Below, piece by piece: positions 16,689 to 26,064 of a DNA stretch of 64,000 nucleotides. The notes under the pieces are model-generated. The model saw only the letters and a program-made list of their open reading frames with translations. It was not told where the DNA came from and searched no databases. Position 1 is the stretch's first letter; each line of letters starts with the position of its first letter. Source of the DNA: Planctomycetota bacterium (lineage in GTDB: Bacteria; Planctomycetota; Phycisphaerae; Sedimentisphaerales; Anaerohalosphaeraceae); the NCBI GenBank assembly GCA_019456225.1, contig VRUI01000014.1, positions 1 through 64,000 of the forward strand, written 5' to 3'. A program made the position numbers and the translations under genes.

Positions 16689-17258
16689 CTACGCAGATTT
16701 TTTTACTTGTTCTGTTGCTTCTGTCTGCGGCATTACCTTCTTTTCGTACCATTTCCTAAACGATACTGTGCAGTAACCGAAGGCCAGGCCAACAACGCAG
16801 GCGATCATTTCGGGGATGGCGATTTCTGCGTATTCAGCCATTGTGTCTGCACCGGACATGAATTGTAATGCGAAAAATACGGCAGCTCCCATGAACCAGG
16901 CCGGGATGAAGTTGAGGATTTCGACCTTTTCAGCACACATGACCGGGATGACTACGATGAAGACGGCAAGTGCCAGGCCCCAGTATTCGCCCAATGGACC
17001 CGCCAGAACGCCAAATAGTTTGAATATGGCGACAGCGGCAATAATTCCACAGGCATAACCAATGATGGTTTTGCCCGCCATTTTGAGAGTGCATCCGCCG
17101 AGGAAGTACATCGCCCACGACTGGAAAGAAATCCAGGTTATCAGGGCCGGACCGCTGATTGATTCAGGGCCGATGGCGATAAATTTGGCTATCAGCATCA
17201 TTGAAGCGGCTTGCAGAGCAACGAAGATCGGAAACACAATAAACTTAGAAAACGGCAT
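16689..17258 (-). CDS. DUF1097 family membrane protein
   Basis: A 189-residue protein with about five to six hydrophobic helices, beginning MPFSKFIVFPIFVALQA and showing WISFQSWAMYFLGG near residue 45 and GVLAGPLGEYWGLALAVF. The pattern matches DUF1097 (E. coli YcdZ type) inner-membrane proteins of unknown function. AAGGAG lies 6 bp before the ATG and a good terminator follows, so it is a single-gene transcript. The cytoplasmic C-terminus is short and charged. Confidence 0.75.
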   Translation of the reverse strand: MPFSKFIVFPIFVALQAASMMLIAKFIAIGPESISGPALITWISFQSWAMYFLGGCTLKMAGKTIIGYACGIIAAVAIFKLFGVLAGPLGEYWGLALAVFIVVIPVMCAEKVEILNFIPAWFMGAAVFFALQFMSGADTMAEYAEIAIPEMIACVVGLAFGYCTVSFRKWYEKKVMPQTEATEQVKKSA

Positions 17259-18569
17259 AACTTACTCCTTAAAAAATAAAATTAAAATTCAGAATTGAAG
17301 CTTAATTTCCCAATATTAACAATTGTGTCAATTTAATCAAGCAAAATCATTGGGTCTTCATCTAAATGCGTAAGTACTGATGTTATTGAGTGGATTCTTC
17401 GTTGAGGTCTTTCTCATCCTGATAAAGATTATTAGAGCATTTAAACTTTTTATATATAGGCTTAGGCCGTCGTGAGGACTTTGGCCGGCAAGGCAGAAAA
17501 CGCAAGCAATGTTATTCATTGCTGAGTATTTCTAACGCCGCTGGTCAAAGCCGCAACAGGCATAAGCCATACACTAAAAATTTAATTGCTCTAAAGCCCC
17601 TTGGAAACTACACCAACCTGGTCCACATCGCACCAATTGCGCTGGCACTATCTTGCTATCACACAAAATTTTTTTTTTAATCACTTACCTGCAAAGCACT
17701 TAGCGATTTCAGCCACTAATAAAATCCCCCATTTTCGCATCGATCACGCAGGTTCGTGCTAAATATGTAAGGGCTTGTTATTTTTGACAGCTACAGGATA
17801 TACTGGATATCGTTTTTCACGCAATTTCAAAAGCGGTAAAGAACGGTAAAAAACGGTAAACTTTCAGGACACAAATGTATTTTATATGAGTCAGGGAGGA
17901 TGGGTAATGCCTGATAACTACCAGACATTGCGGACAGTGTTTTCTGGGCTATTTCAAAAACGGTAAAAAACGGTAAAGAACGGTAAACATGTGCCATAAT
18001 CGCCTTTAAACGAGGCTAATGAAACAGATGAAATTGGAATTTGCATCAAAACGGTAAAGAAAATGTTAAAAATAGTGTAACCGTTCACGCTTTTTCCTGT
18101 TAATCACTCTAAGCTCTCATTTTTGACAGGATAACAGGATGATTATAAAACCTTCTTTCTTGTTTTTGCTCCTTTTTTTAAAAGCAAAACACCAAAAAAC
18201 GCCATAAGTTGTAAGCCTGTAATCACAAAACACCCAGTGACATTTTTAAATCTATTTTTTATCCTGTCATCCTGTCAAAAAACTCTGTGAACGGGTACAA
18301 AATAGTAAAGGAACGGTAAAAAACGGTAAACTTTTGGCACACTTTGACGACACCAATGCATTTACCGGATGAACCAAATCATTTCGCTCCGGTTTTATTC
18401 CGTGCTGCTGGCAAGATGCCCGCAGGACAAATAAATCAGGCAATATATTTAGTATTGTATCCGTCCATATTATATGATAGAATATAACTGCTTGGGTTAG
18501 GTGTTGAATTTGGCTTAAGTACTTTTATTATAAGAAGTTAACCTGCGTATCCTGTGAAAGGTCATTAGT
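17259..18569. repeat. 1.3-kb gene-free region with phased 10-bp iterations
   Basis: No coding frame of note. Three clusters of the 10-mer (a/g)AACGGTAAA in exact tandem lie at 17831-17860, 17958-17987 and 18311-18330 (plus a degenerate unit at 18301), with a single copy at 18048-18057. The first and third are followed by similar text (AAACTTT..GGACAC / GGCACA ... ATGCATTTA-like). Between them, TTTTTGACAGGATAACAGGAT (about 18121) and its inverted relative ATCCTGTCATCCTGTCAAAAA (about 18258) form long arms enclosing about 110 bp. The rightmost 200 bp should contain the promoter of the gene at 18570, but none is obvious. Confidence 0.6.
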
Positions 18570-20981
18570 ATGAGATTTTGTCTTTTAGTCGTTTTATCCA
18601 CAGTTTCAACGTTGTTTTGCAATCAGGCCGCCAGCGCCGCCACTGAAAACTTTGCATCAAAATTTGGCTTCAGTAAGTTTCTCGTCGTCCAGCGGCATCC
18701 GGTCAATTCCTCCCACGTATACACATATCATCAGGAAGGCATAAGGCCCGGCGGTGGTCTGTGGGTCGTAGACGTTTCTGGCGGTAAGGTCACTAAAAAG
18801 AAAATACTAGATTCATCCGAAGGCGAGATACTCGACGCTAATATTCACTACGATGGCAAAGCGATTATCTTCAGCTGGAAGAGAACAATGAAAGACCGCT
18901 TCCAGCTTTACACGATCAATGTTGATGGTAGTGGACTTAAGCAGGTTACCGATGATGAGTCGAATAATTTTAATGCAAGTTATCTGCCTGATGGCGGGAT
19001 AGTATTTTTGTCCGACCGCAAGCCCGCTTTTGCGTACTGTTGGAAGACGACAACGCCGATACTTTGGCGGAGCAATATCGACGGTAGCGATCCGCGTCGG
19101 ATAAGCTCAAATTATCTCAACGATTTTACTCCGGCCGTCCTGGCAAGCGGTAAGGTCATCTTCGGACGCTGGGAATATGTCGACCGGCCTGCGATCCCGA
19201 TCCAGAGCCTGTGGACGATCAACCCGGACGGGACCAGGCTGGAAGGTTACTTCGGAAACCGGTCGCTTAGCCCGGCGACATTTATGGACGCACGCGAAAT
19301 ACCAGGCTCCAAGGGAAAGGTCATCTGCGTCCTGACCGCCCACAACGGCCCGTGTCGCGGTGCAATAGGAATTATCGATCCGTCTATCGGCGGCAATTCA
19401 CAGGAGGCGATCACCAATCTAACGCCAGAGGTTAATATCGGCAGGGTGGACAAAGGCAGCGGCAATCACATACGCGGACCGTACCTGAATCCTTATCCCA
19501 TCGACGAAAAGTATTATCTCGTTTCAAAGGCAGGCGAAATTCAGCTTAGGGATTATAACGGCACTATCTGCGATACGATCGTAAATCCTGAAAAGGCCGG
19601 CGGCTTCTACAACCCTCAGCCAATACGCACCAGAAAGCTCGAAAGACTCGTTGCTTCCAGCGTTGATCCCGGCCTAAAAGCAGATGACGATAACTGGGCG
19701 ACGATAATTATGCAGGATGTTTACAACGGTCTCGGCAATGCAGTCAAACGCGGCGAGATCAAAAAACTCGCAATCGTTCAGGAGATCGAAAAGCCTGTCA
19801 GCATCGATCCGGATTTGCGAGCCTTTGGCTTCCAGTTTCCGGTTGTAAGCTGCGGGGCGACCTATGCTCCCAAAAAGATATGGGGATATGCAAAGGTCGA
19901 AAAGGACGGCTCGGCAAACTTCAAAGTTCCCGCGCAAAAACCGATCTACTTCTTACCGCTCGATGAAAAGGGAATGGCCGTCCAGCGAATGAGAACCTTT
20001 ACGCACCTAATGCCCGGCGAAGTTCAATCCTGCATCGGCTGCCATGCGAATCGCAATTACGCAATGGCAAAGACAACCGGAAAATCAATGCACAGACCCA
20101 CCGCGATGATGCGAAAGACCCAGCAGCTTGAAAAACCCGAATGGGGCGTCCACGGGTTCAGCTATCCGCATATCGTTCAGCCGGTTCTCGATAAGCACTG
20201 CATAAAGTGCCACGATAATGACGATCCGCCCGCCGGTCTTGAACTGACAGGCGACAAGACGGACTTCTTCAATGTCTCATACGAAAATCTTGCTCGTAAA
20301 GGCACCTCTGTTGAGGACAGATGGCTGGCCGGCTGGATTTCGGGTGAGTTTAAGTACAGCAAATATACTTCATGGATTTCAACTCACAACGGACAGGAAG
20401 AAAACATACTCGAGATCGAACCGGGCAGGTGGGGCGCAAAGGCATCGCTGCTTGCAAAGATCGTTGACGCCGGTCACCCGGATAAAGAAGGGCGGCAGCG
20501 GGTTGGTTTGACTCATGATGAAAAGGCACGCATATATGCCTGGCTGGATCTGAACTGCCCGTATTACGGAACCAGCGATTCAAATTACACCGAGCTTCGC
20601 GGTTGCCGCCAGCAGCTTCCGGAAAACTTCACCTCAACGATGAAAGACATCGCAAAGCGTCGCTGCATCTCATGCCACAAAGACGCCCTCAAGACCAAAG
20701 ACTGGGTCTTCAAGCTAAAGGATAATTTCTTTATACGCATAGACAACCCCGAGCGGAATAATTTCCTCAAGGCCCCGCTAGCCAAAAAAGCCGGCGGCTC
20801 ACAAAAATGCGGACAAGCTGTTTTCAAGGATACAAACGATCCCGACTACATGAAAATTATGACCGGCTTTAAAAAATTGCAGCAGAAACTACAGCAGCGT
20901 CCAAGGTTCGACATGATGAAACTTGAGGACCAAAAGGCCAGATGCCGGATAGAGAAGGGTGTTAGTATAAAAAAAGGCTGA
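18570..20981 (+). CDS. PD40/TolB-like protein with three CxxCH heme motifs
   Basis: An 803-residue exported protein (signal peptide to about residue 23, ending AASAATENF). The first 450 residues show WD40-like/TolB beta-propeller strands (IIFSWKRTMKDRFQLYTINVDGSGLKQVTDDE, IVFLSDRKPA, LWRSNIDGSDPRRIS). A heme-binding part follows with CIGCH (488-492), CIKCH (544-548) and CISCH (699-703). This layout matches the planctomycete family annotated with a hydrazine synthase alpha-subunit middle domain. That domain is widespread outside anammox bacteria, so hydrazine synthesis is not implied. It is probably a periplasmic electron-transfer or carbohydrate-associated protein. The stop codon lies in the terminator stem. 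Confidence 0.82.
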   Translation: MRFCLLVVLSTVSTLFCNQAASAATENFASKFGFSKFLVVQRHPVNSSHVYTYHQEGIRPGGGLWVVDVSGGKVTKKKILDSSEGEILDANIHYDGKAIIFSWKRTMKDRFQLYTINVDGSGLKQVTDDESNNFNASYLPDGGIVFLSDRKPAFAYCWKTTTPILWRSNIDGSDPRRISSNYLNDFTPAVLASGKVIFGRWEYVDRPAIPIQSLWTINPDGTRLEGYFGNRSLSPATFMDAREIPGSKGKVICVLTAHNGPCRGAIGIIDPSIGGNSQEAITNLTPEVNIGRVDKGSGNHIRGPYLNPYPIDEKYYLVSKAGEIQLRDYNGTICDTIVNPEKAGGFYNPQPIRTRKLERLVASSVDPGLKADDDNWATIIMQDVYNGLGNAVKRGEIKKLAIVQEIEKPVSIDPDLRAFGFQFPVVSCGATYAPKKIWGYAKVEKDGSANFKVPAQKPIYFLPLDEKGMAVQRMRTFTHLMPGEVQSCIGCHANRNYAMAKTTGKSMHRPTAMMRKTQQLEKPEWGVHGFSYPHIVQPVLDKHCIKCHDNDDPPAGLELTGDKTDFFNVSYENLARKGTSVEDRWLAGWISGEFKYSKYTSWISTHNGQEENILEIEPGRWGAKASLLAKIVDAGHPDKEGRQRVGLTHDEKARIYAWLDLNCPYYGTSDSNYTELRGCRQQLPENFTSTMKDIAKRRCISCHKDALKTKDWVFKLKDNFFIRIDNPERNNFLKAPLAKKAGGSQKCGQAVFKDTNDPDYMKIMTGFKKLQQKLQQRPRFDMMKLEDQKARCRIEKGVSIKKG

Positions 20982-21005
20982 AAGTTTTCGCTTTCAGCCT
21001 TTTGT
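20970..21005. terminator. Bidirectional intrinsic terminator between convergent genes
   Basis: AAAAAAGGCTGAAAG and CTTTCAGCCTTTT arms with a TTTTCG loop: A-run on one side, T-run on the other. It serves the plus-strand triple-CxxCH gene (whose stop is in the stem) and the minus-strand basic protein gene. Confidence 0.9.
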
Positions 21006-21024
21006 CTGTCATTTTATGTAAAGA

Positions 21025-21528
21025 TCATTTTTTCTTAGGGGTTTCAGCACCGCGTGTCCTTGCCGGCCTTACGTTTCTTGTCGGTCTCGATCCGTATGGT
21101 CTTCCTGCCGGGGCGTCTTTACTTCGTGGGGTTCGCTGCATTCTTTTCTTAAAATCTTCGGATCGCTTTTTTATTTGTTTGATCTTTTCCGCATTCTTGG
21201 TGTCTATCTTTTTGATCAAATCGCTGAGCATTGCCGCGGTTTTAGTGGCTTTTTCTTTATTGGCCTGCTTCAAAATAGCCTTCAATTCTTTCGTTTCTGC
21301 ATCGTGTACCTTGGTAAGGCGTGCGATTTCAGCTTCGATCCGCTGTATCATCCCCTCCAGACCCCTGGCTCTTTGCGGTCTCGCACCTCGGTTGCCGGAG
21401 GTTCTGACGCTTGGTCTTTCCGGGCGCCCTCTGCTGGGTCGCGGTTTGGCGGCATCTTCAGCGAAAAGAGTCGCGGCGATAACGGCAACTATAATAACGG
21501 CGGTCATAGGAATCAGGTTCTTCTTCAT
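21025..21528 (-). CDS. Secreted highly basic coiled-coil protein, unknown function
   Basis: A 167-residue protein with a clear signal peptide (MKKNLIPMTAVIIVAVIAATLFAED). It has two Arg/Pro/Gly-rich segments (about 27-55 and 130-167) flanking a predicted coiled coil (about 58-125, MIQRIEAEIARLTK to KKIDTKNAEKIKQIKK). GGAG lies before the ATG and it shares the bidirectional terminator. No family recognised. The basic tails suggest binding to acidic polymers (nucleic acid, polysaccharide or cell envelope), which is a guess. Confidence 0.7.
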   Translation of the reverse strand: MKKNLIPMTAVIIVAVIAATLFAEDAAKPRPSRGRPERPSVRTSGNRGARPQRARGLEGMIQRIEAEIARLTKVHDAETKELKAILKQANKEKATKTAAMLSDLIKKIDTKNAEKIKQIKKRSEDFKKRMQRTPRSKDAPAGRPYGSRPTRNVRPARTRGAETPKKK

Positions 21529-21968
21529 AATATCTCCAAAATAAGGTTAATAAAACAGTTTCACTTACGTAATATCGTCATAAGCGGTCAAATGTTTGAT
21601 ATATTTTAATTTTATCGAAAAAAAAAGGGTTTTCAATAGTGAACTAAATTAAAAGTGCCAGATAACCGCAAATAGTAACGAAACCTTTATTAATTTCCAG
21701 AAAAATATCCCACCCAACCTCCAAATACTCACTTCAAAACACAGTTCCTTTGCTCTGTAGACACATTCCGGAACAATATACACTTTAAATCCTGTAGGCG
21801 CCGCCGCGGTGACTATTATCTGCGTATTTTACGGATGAACCGTTTTTGCTGTTAACTTCAAAAAAAATCTTGCATGACAGGCCTATTTGAGGTACAATCC
21901 CCCGCTTATCGGCAGAATTAGTCTGCGCTAACAGTAATAGTATGTAAGGTTTTAGTCAGGATACGTCT
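21529..21968. other. Gene-free region upstream of ffh
   Basis: A 440-bp divergent spacer containing the promoters of the basic protein (minus) and ffh (plus). I see no strong sigma-70 match, repeat or RNA. The last 15 bp hold CAGGA before the TTG start of ffh. Confidence 0.35.
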
Positions 21969-23390
21969 TTGTTTGATTCGTTGACGGATAAATTTAATAG
22001 TGTTTTTAAGTCGCTCGCAGGCCGCGGCAGGATAACCGAGGCCAACGTCTCAGACGCGATGCGCGATGTTCGCAAGGCACTGCTCGAAGCCGACGTCAGC
22101 TATACGGTTGTCAAGCAGTTTTGCAAGGACGTAACCCAGGCCGCCTTAGGCGCAGACGTTGTAAAGAGTCTCCATCCGTCCCAGGTTATGGTCAAGATCG
22201 TAAACGACGAACTGACCAAGCTGATGGGCCCGGTAGACACCAAGATATATTTCGTCTCTCCGGGACCGACCATCATTATGTTAGCCGGTCTTCAGGGTTG
22301 CGGAAAAACTACAACCGCTGCAAAGCTCGCCAAGTATTTGATCGCCAAGGGCAAAAACCCCATGATGATCGCCGATGACCTCCAGAGACCGGCAGCTATC
22401 GACCAGCTCGTCACTTTAGGTGAGCAGATCGGTGTCGAAGTTTATACCGAGCAAATCAAGGACGCGGTCAAAGTCGCAAAGAACGGTGTCAAGCACGCCA
22501 AAAAGGGCGGCTATGATGTTGTGATACTTGATACAGCCGGCCGTCTCCATATTGACCAGGAGATGATGGCCGAGATAAGTAATGTCTCCAGGGCAGTGAA
22601 TCCGCACCAGATATTCCTGGTCTGCGACGCGATGACCGGTCAGGATGCCGTTAACTCGGCAAAGGAATTTAACGCCCAGCTCGAGCTTGACGGTGTCATA
22701 CTAACCAAGCTCGACGGTGACGCACGCGGCGGTGCCGCTCTCAGTGTCAAAGCCGTAACCGGCAAGCCTATCAAGTTTATCGGTGTCGGTGAAAAGCTCG
22801 ACAAGATAGAAGAGTTCCATCCCGACCGTATGGCAAGCAGGATCCTCGGCATGGGTGACGTCGTTACTCTGGTGGAAAAGGCACAGGAACAGTTCGACGC
22901 CGAAGAAGCCGAGAAGATGCAGAAGAAAATGGCTAAAGGAACTTTCGGTTTTGACGACTTCCTCAAGCAGATGTCGGCGATGAAGAAAATGGGCGGCATC
23001 GGAAGTATGATGAAGCTTATGCCGGGCATGGGCCAGATGAAGGATATGGACGTCGACGACGGCGAGATCGGCAAGATGGAAGGCATTGTCCATTCCATGA
23101 CAAAAGCCGAACGCCGCGAACCCGATCTTATAGACGCTTCGAGAAGAAGACGTATCGCCGCCGGTTGCGGCAGAGAAGTCCACGACGTCGCGTCTCTTAT
23201 CAAGACTTTTAAACGAAGCCGCGACATGATGAAGGCAATGAGCGGCGGCGGTTTAGGCGGACTGAAAAACCTGTTTAGCGGAAAAACGGATTTAATGGGC
23301 GCAATGGGCCAGATGAGCGGCGGCAAAAAGATCAAGCAGCGTTCAAAAAGAAAAAGAGCACCAAGAAAAAGAAAGGGCAGAAAACGATAA
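21969..23390 (+). CDS. ffh: Signal recognition particle protein Ffh (SRP54)
   Basis: A 473-residue GTPase that binds signal sequences and 4.5S RNA and targets nascent membrane proteins to FtsY. N domain 1-95; G domain with G1 GLQGCGKTTTAAK (107-119), DTAGR (188-192) and TKLDGDARGG (about 246); then the Met-rich M domain with the RNA-binding block DASRRRRIAAGCG. The tail is unusually basic (KKIKQRSKRKRAPRKRKGRKR region, last 25 residues). The start is a TTG preceded by CAGGA, with no ATG nearby. It heads an ffh-orf-rpsP-trmD run, a classic bacterial order. Confidence 0.96.
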   Translation: MFDSLTDKFNSVFKSLAGRGRITEANVSDAMRDVRKALLEADVSYTVVKQFCKDVTQAALGADVVKSLHPSQVMVKIVNDELTKLMGPVDTKIYFVSPGPTIIMLAGLQGCGKTTTAAKLAKYLIAKGKNPMMIADDLQRPAAIDQLVTLGEQIGVEVYTEQIKDAVKVAKNGVKHAKKGGYDVVILDTAGRLHIDQEMMAEISNVSRAVNPHQIFLVCDAMTGQDAVNSAKEFNAQLELDGVILTKLDGDARGGAALSVKAVTGKPIKFIGVGEKLDKIEEFHPDRMASRILGMGDVVTLVEKAQEQFDAEEAEKMQKKMAKGTFGFDDFLKQMSAMKKMGGIGSMMKLMPGMGQMKDMDVDDGEIGKMEGIVHSMTKAERREPDLIDASRRRRIAAGCGREVHDVASLIKTFKRSRDMMKAMSGGGLGGLKNLFSGKTDLMGAMGQMSGGKKIKQRSKRKRAPRKRKGRKR

Positions 23391-23398
23391 AGCCTCGG

Positions 23399-23701
23399 TT
23401 GACAATCGATGCGTTTCTGCAAAAGCTATCTGCTTTTGTCGGTGACGATTACGGCAGGCAGTTTCGTAATCAGTTCAAAGACAACGCCGGATCGAGCGAG
23501 CTTGCAATGCTCGCCGCTCCAAGCAGACAGGAATATGAAGAATTGAAAAGGGCCGTCGCGATCATGACCGCCGTCGAAAAAGAAAACGCCGCAAAGCTAA
23601 CAGACAGCCAAGTGGCAAAGATAGCAGAAGACGCCTGTATAGACCAGGGCAAGTTCGCGATATTCATAAACGGATTCGCCCTCGACTGCAGGCGAGGATA
23701 A
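23399..23701 (+). CDS. Small conserved-position protein between ffh and rpsP
   Basis: A 100-residue acidic/hydrophilic helical protein of unknown family, with a body like KAVAIMTAVEKENAAKLTDSQVAKIAEDACID. It begins with TTG 8 bp after the ffh stop, and the frame is also open upstream into ffh, so the true start is uncertain. In many bacteria this slot holds a short gene such as a KH-domain or YlxM gene; the sequence does not look like either. Codon use is similar to its neighbours, and the tight spacing argues for a real gene. Confidence 0.55.
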   Translation: MTIDAFLQKLSAFVGDDYGRQFRNQFKDNAGSSELAMLAAPSRQEYEELKRAVAIMTAVEKENAAKLTDSQVAKIAEDACIDQGKFAIFINGFALDCRRG

Positions 23702-23779
23702 AAAGATAACGTGTTTCATGACTGACGCTGTGTCGCTCATGGAAATTGATTTTATACTAAAGTTAGAAAGGACAGACAA

Positions 23780-24448
23780 ATGTCAGTAAAAATTAGAATG
23801 ATGAGGCTCGGTCGCAGACATAGACCATTTTACAGGATCAACGCCGTTGACGGCAGAACTCCTCGTGACGGTAGAATCCTTGAAAAACTCGGGCACTACG
23901 ATCCGATCGAAAAGGATCCGGCCAAGCAGTTGGTTCTCGATCTCGAACGTGTTCAGCACTGGCTTGGGCTTGGTGCTATTCCTTCAGAATCGGTTGACGA
24001 CATCCTCGCCAGGCAGGGCCTAAAGACCAAGTTCTACACCGAAAGAATTAAACGCCGTGAAAAGGCGAAAGCTATAGCACGTGCAAAGGGCAAACCTTTT
24101 AATACCGCTGAAAGAGTAGCCATCGAAAAGGCAGCAGAGGCCAAAGCGAAAGCAGTTGAAGAAGAAGCAAAGGCAGCTGAAGAGGCAGTAAAGGCAAAAG
24201 CCCAAGCCGAAGAAGCAAAAGCTAAAGCCGCCGAAGAAGCAGCAAAAGCTGCCGAAGAAGCCAAAGCCGCCGAAGAAGCAGCCAAGGCAGCAGCAGCCGA
24301 AGAAGCAAAGGCCGCCGAAGAAGCAGCTAAGGCCGCCGAGGAAGCAAAGCCTGAAGAAGAAGCTAAGCCCGAAGAAGAGGCAGCTCCTGAAGCAGAAGCT
24401 AAGCCCGCAGAAGAGGCAGCTCCCGAAGCAGAAGCTACAGAAGAATAA
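23780..24448 (+). CDS. rpsP: Ribosomal protein bS16 with long Ala/Glu/Lys tail
   Basis: The first 85 or so residues are standard bS16 ([41 protein letters not shown]), which binds 16S rRNA early in 30S assembly. The protein is 222 residues long instead of the usual 80-90. From about residue 110 it is an almost pure Ala/Glu/Lys helix of AKAAEEA-type heptads, then a Pro/Glu/Ala acidic end. AAAGGA precedes the ATG. The tail could bind rRNA or cations, or could reflect slippage at repetitive codons. Confidence 0.95.
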   Translation: MSVKIRMMRLGRRHRPFYRINAVDGRTPRDGRILEKLGHYDPIEKDPAKQLVLDLERVQHWLGLGAIPSESVDDILARQGLKTKFYTERIKRREKAKAIARAKGKPFNTAERVAIEKAAEAKAKAVEEEAKAAEEAVKAKAQAEEAKAKAAEEAAKAAEEAKAAEEAAKAAAAEEAKAAEEAAKAAEEAKPEEEAKPEEEAAPEAEAKPAEEAAPEAEATEE

Positions 24449-24462
24449 TTTGGTTGTTATCC

Positions 24463-24504
24463 AAAAGGCCTGTTCCTTTTTATAAGGTTCAGGCCTTTTG
24501 TTTT
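24463..24504 (+). terminator. Intrinsic terminator/attenuator between rpsP and trmD
   Basis: AAAAGGCCTG and CAGGCCTTTTG arms with a 17-nt loop, followed by TTTTATT. It lies between the rpsP stop and the trmD ATG (24517), so trmD would depend on read-through. Confidence 0.8.
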
Positions 24505-24516
24505 ATTGGGGTAAAA

Positions 24517-25194
24517 ATGAGAATTGATGTTCTTACACTTTTTCCTGAGATGTTTGTCTCGCCGCTTGGGTATTCTATAATCCAGCGGGCAATACAGCGG
24601 AAAATTATCCAGGTCGAGCTTACGAACATCAGGGATTTCTCAGAGGGCAATTACAACAAAGTCGACGACAAACCGTATGGCGGAGGCCCCGGCATGGTCA
24701 TGACACCCGGCCCTGTTTTCAAGTGTCTTGAGCACGTCCAAAAGCAGACCCCAGCCGCAGGCAGAGTTATCGCACTAACCCCGCAGGGCAAACCGCTAAA
24801 GCAGTCCCTTGTCGCCGAGCTTGGCAAAGAGCAGCGCCTGATCCTCATTGCCGGAAGGTACGAAGGTTTCGACGAGCGGATCATAGAAGGGCTTGGCTGC
24901 GAACAGATTTCTATCGGCGATTATGTCCTGAGCGGCGGAGAGCTTGCCGCGATGGTTATCATCGATGCTGTCACGCGTTTGCAGCAAGGCGCGCTTGGCG
25001 ACGACGTATCTTCAGCCGATGAATCATTTTCCGACGGACTCCTGGAATACCCCCAGTACACACGCCCGGAAGATTTCAGAGGAATGAAGGTGCCCGAGAT
25101 ACTCCTAAGCGGCGATCACGCAAAGATAGCCGACTGGAGAAAAAAGCAGAGCCTCGAAAAAACAAAAAAAATCAGACCGGACCTGCTAAAATGA
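24517..25194 (+). CDS. trmD: tRNA (guanine-N1-)-methyltransferase TrmD
   Basis: A protein of 225 residues from the ATG at 24517 (GGGGT site). An upstream in-frame start at 24454 would cross the terminator stem and is rejected. [26 protein letters not shown] and the deep trefoil knot block [20 protein letters not shown] are diagnostic. It transfers a methyl group from SAM to G37 of tRNAs with a G at position 36, preventing +1 frameshifts. It follows rpsP, as in most bacteria (the usual rimM is not in between). Confidence 0.96.
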   Translation: MRIDVLTLFPEMFVSPLGYSIIQRAIQRKIIQVELTNIRDFSEGNYNKVDDKPYGGGPGMVMTPGPVFKCLEHVQKQTPAAGRVIALTPQGKPLKQSLVAELGKEQRLILIAGRYEGFDERIIEGLGCEQISIGDYVLSGGELAAMVIIDAVTRLQQGALGDDVSSADESFSDGLLEYPQYTRPEDFRGMKVPEILLSGDHAKIADWRKKQSLEKTKKIRPDLLK

Positions 25195-25305
25195 TACCGT
25201 ACTGTCGGCATCTTGCCGACAGCATTAGAACTTGTAGGGTGGGCCATGCCCGCCATTTTCGCTAATTGCTAATAGCTAATTGCTAATTTATAATAGGAGG
25301 TGAAA
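25195..25305. repeat. Repeat-rich spacer (TAGGGTGGGC and ctaattg iterations)
   Basis: Contains tagggtgggccatgcccgcc (related to 6544) and four tandem gctaattg/gctaata words that end in the AGGAGG ribosome site of the next gene. Similar AT-rich iterations (attcgtaatt, tagcaatt) occur at other gene ends. Confidence 0.5.
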
Positions 25306-26064
25306 ATGATCGCGAAAAAATTTATTTTTGCAGTTTTGGCATTTCTAGTATGTTTTGCAGGCTGCGGCAAAAAGGCTGACAACGCAAAAAAACAGATCTT
25401 CATCATGTGCGACAGTTCTTTCATTCTTCCCGCCACCCGGTTATGCAAGGAATTTAAAGAAAAGACCGGCATAGATTCGGTGATAACTGTTAGCGGCAGT
25501 GCCGCCTTTCTTCCCATGGTAAAAGCTCGCAAAGAGGGTGACATACTGATCACTCACGACCCGTTTATTGAGCACGTTTCCGATACTGGCGCCCTTGCCG
25601 CAAACGCCGAGGTAGGTTTTGTTGCCGCGGTCATTGCCGTCCGGAAGGGAAATCCCAGGGGCATTAAGAGCATCGAAGACCTTACCGCCGAAGGCATTAC
25701 CGTCGCCCTTACAAATCCCCAATATTCAACTTTCGGCAAGAGGGCGTATCAGCTTCTCGAAAGCAAGTCGATTAAGGAGACAGTCTTAAAGAATGTAGGC
25801 ACCCGTTTCACAAAAGACGATACCGATCTGGCTAATTTTCTAAAACTCGGTGCAGTTGATGCTGTTATTATGTCCGGCGGAGCTGCGAAAGCTTTTGAAG
25901 ATTCGCTCGAAATTATCCGGATACCCAACGAAAACCACGGGTCCAGCCGCATCCACGTCATTGGTTTGAATTATTCGGAAAACAGCATGGCGATAATGCA
26001 GTTTATAGAGTTCGCCAGGGACCATGGCTCGGACATATTTGCAAAGCACGGTTACGCAAAGTAA
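25306..26064 (+). CDS. Molybdate/tungstate-type ABC substrate-binding lipoprotein
   Basis: A protein of 252 residues from the ATG at 25306; a GTG two codons upstream overlaps the AGGAGG site and is unlikely. Lipobox LVCFAGC gives a lipid-anchored Cys at about residue 20. The mature part is a type II periplasmic-binding fold (IFIMCDSSFILPATRLCKEF, VSGSAAFLPMV, GNPRGIKSIEDLT), closest in style to ModA/TupA oxyanion binders. A permease and an ATPase of the same system begin 1.2 kb downstream. The substrate (molybdate, tungstate or another anion) is inferred from family resemblance only. Confidence 0.82.
   Translation: MIAKKFIFAVLAFLVCFAGCGKKADNAKKQIFIMCDSSFILPATRLCKEFKEKTGIDSVITVSGSAAFLPMVKARKEGDILITHDPFIEHVSDTGALAANAEVGFVAAVIAVRKGNPRGIKSIEDLTAEGITVALTNPQYSTFGKRAYQLLESKSIKETVLKNVGTRFTKDDTDLANFLKLGAVDAVIMSGGAAKAFEDSLEIIRIPNENHGSSRIHVIGLNYSENSMAIMQFIEFARDHGSDIFAKHGYAK

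Noticed and set aside
17259-18569. Replication origin in the AACGGTAAA region
   Set aside because: No DnaA-box cluster, no dnaA/dnaN neighbours and no AT-rich unwinding element tied to the arrays; kept only as a repeat observation.
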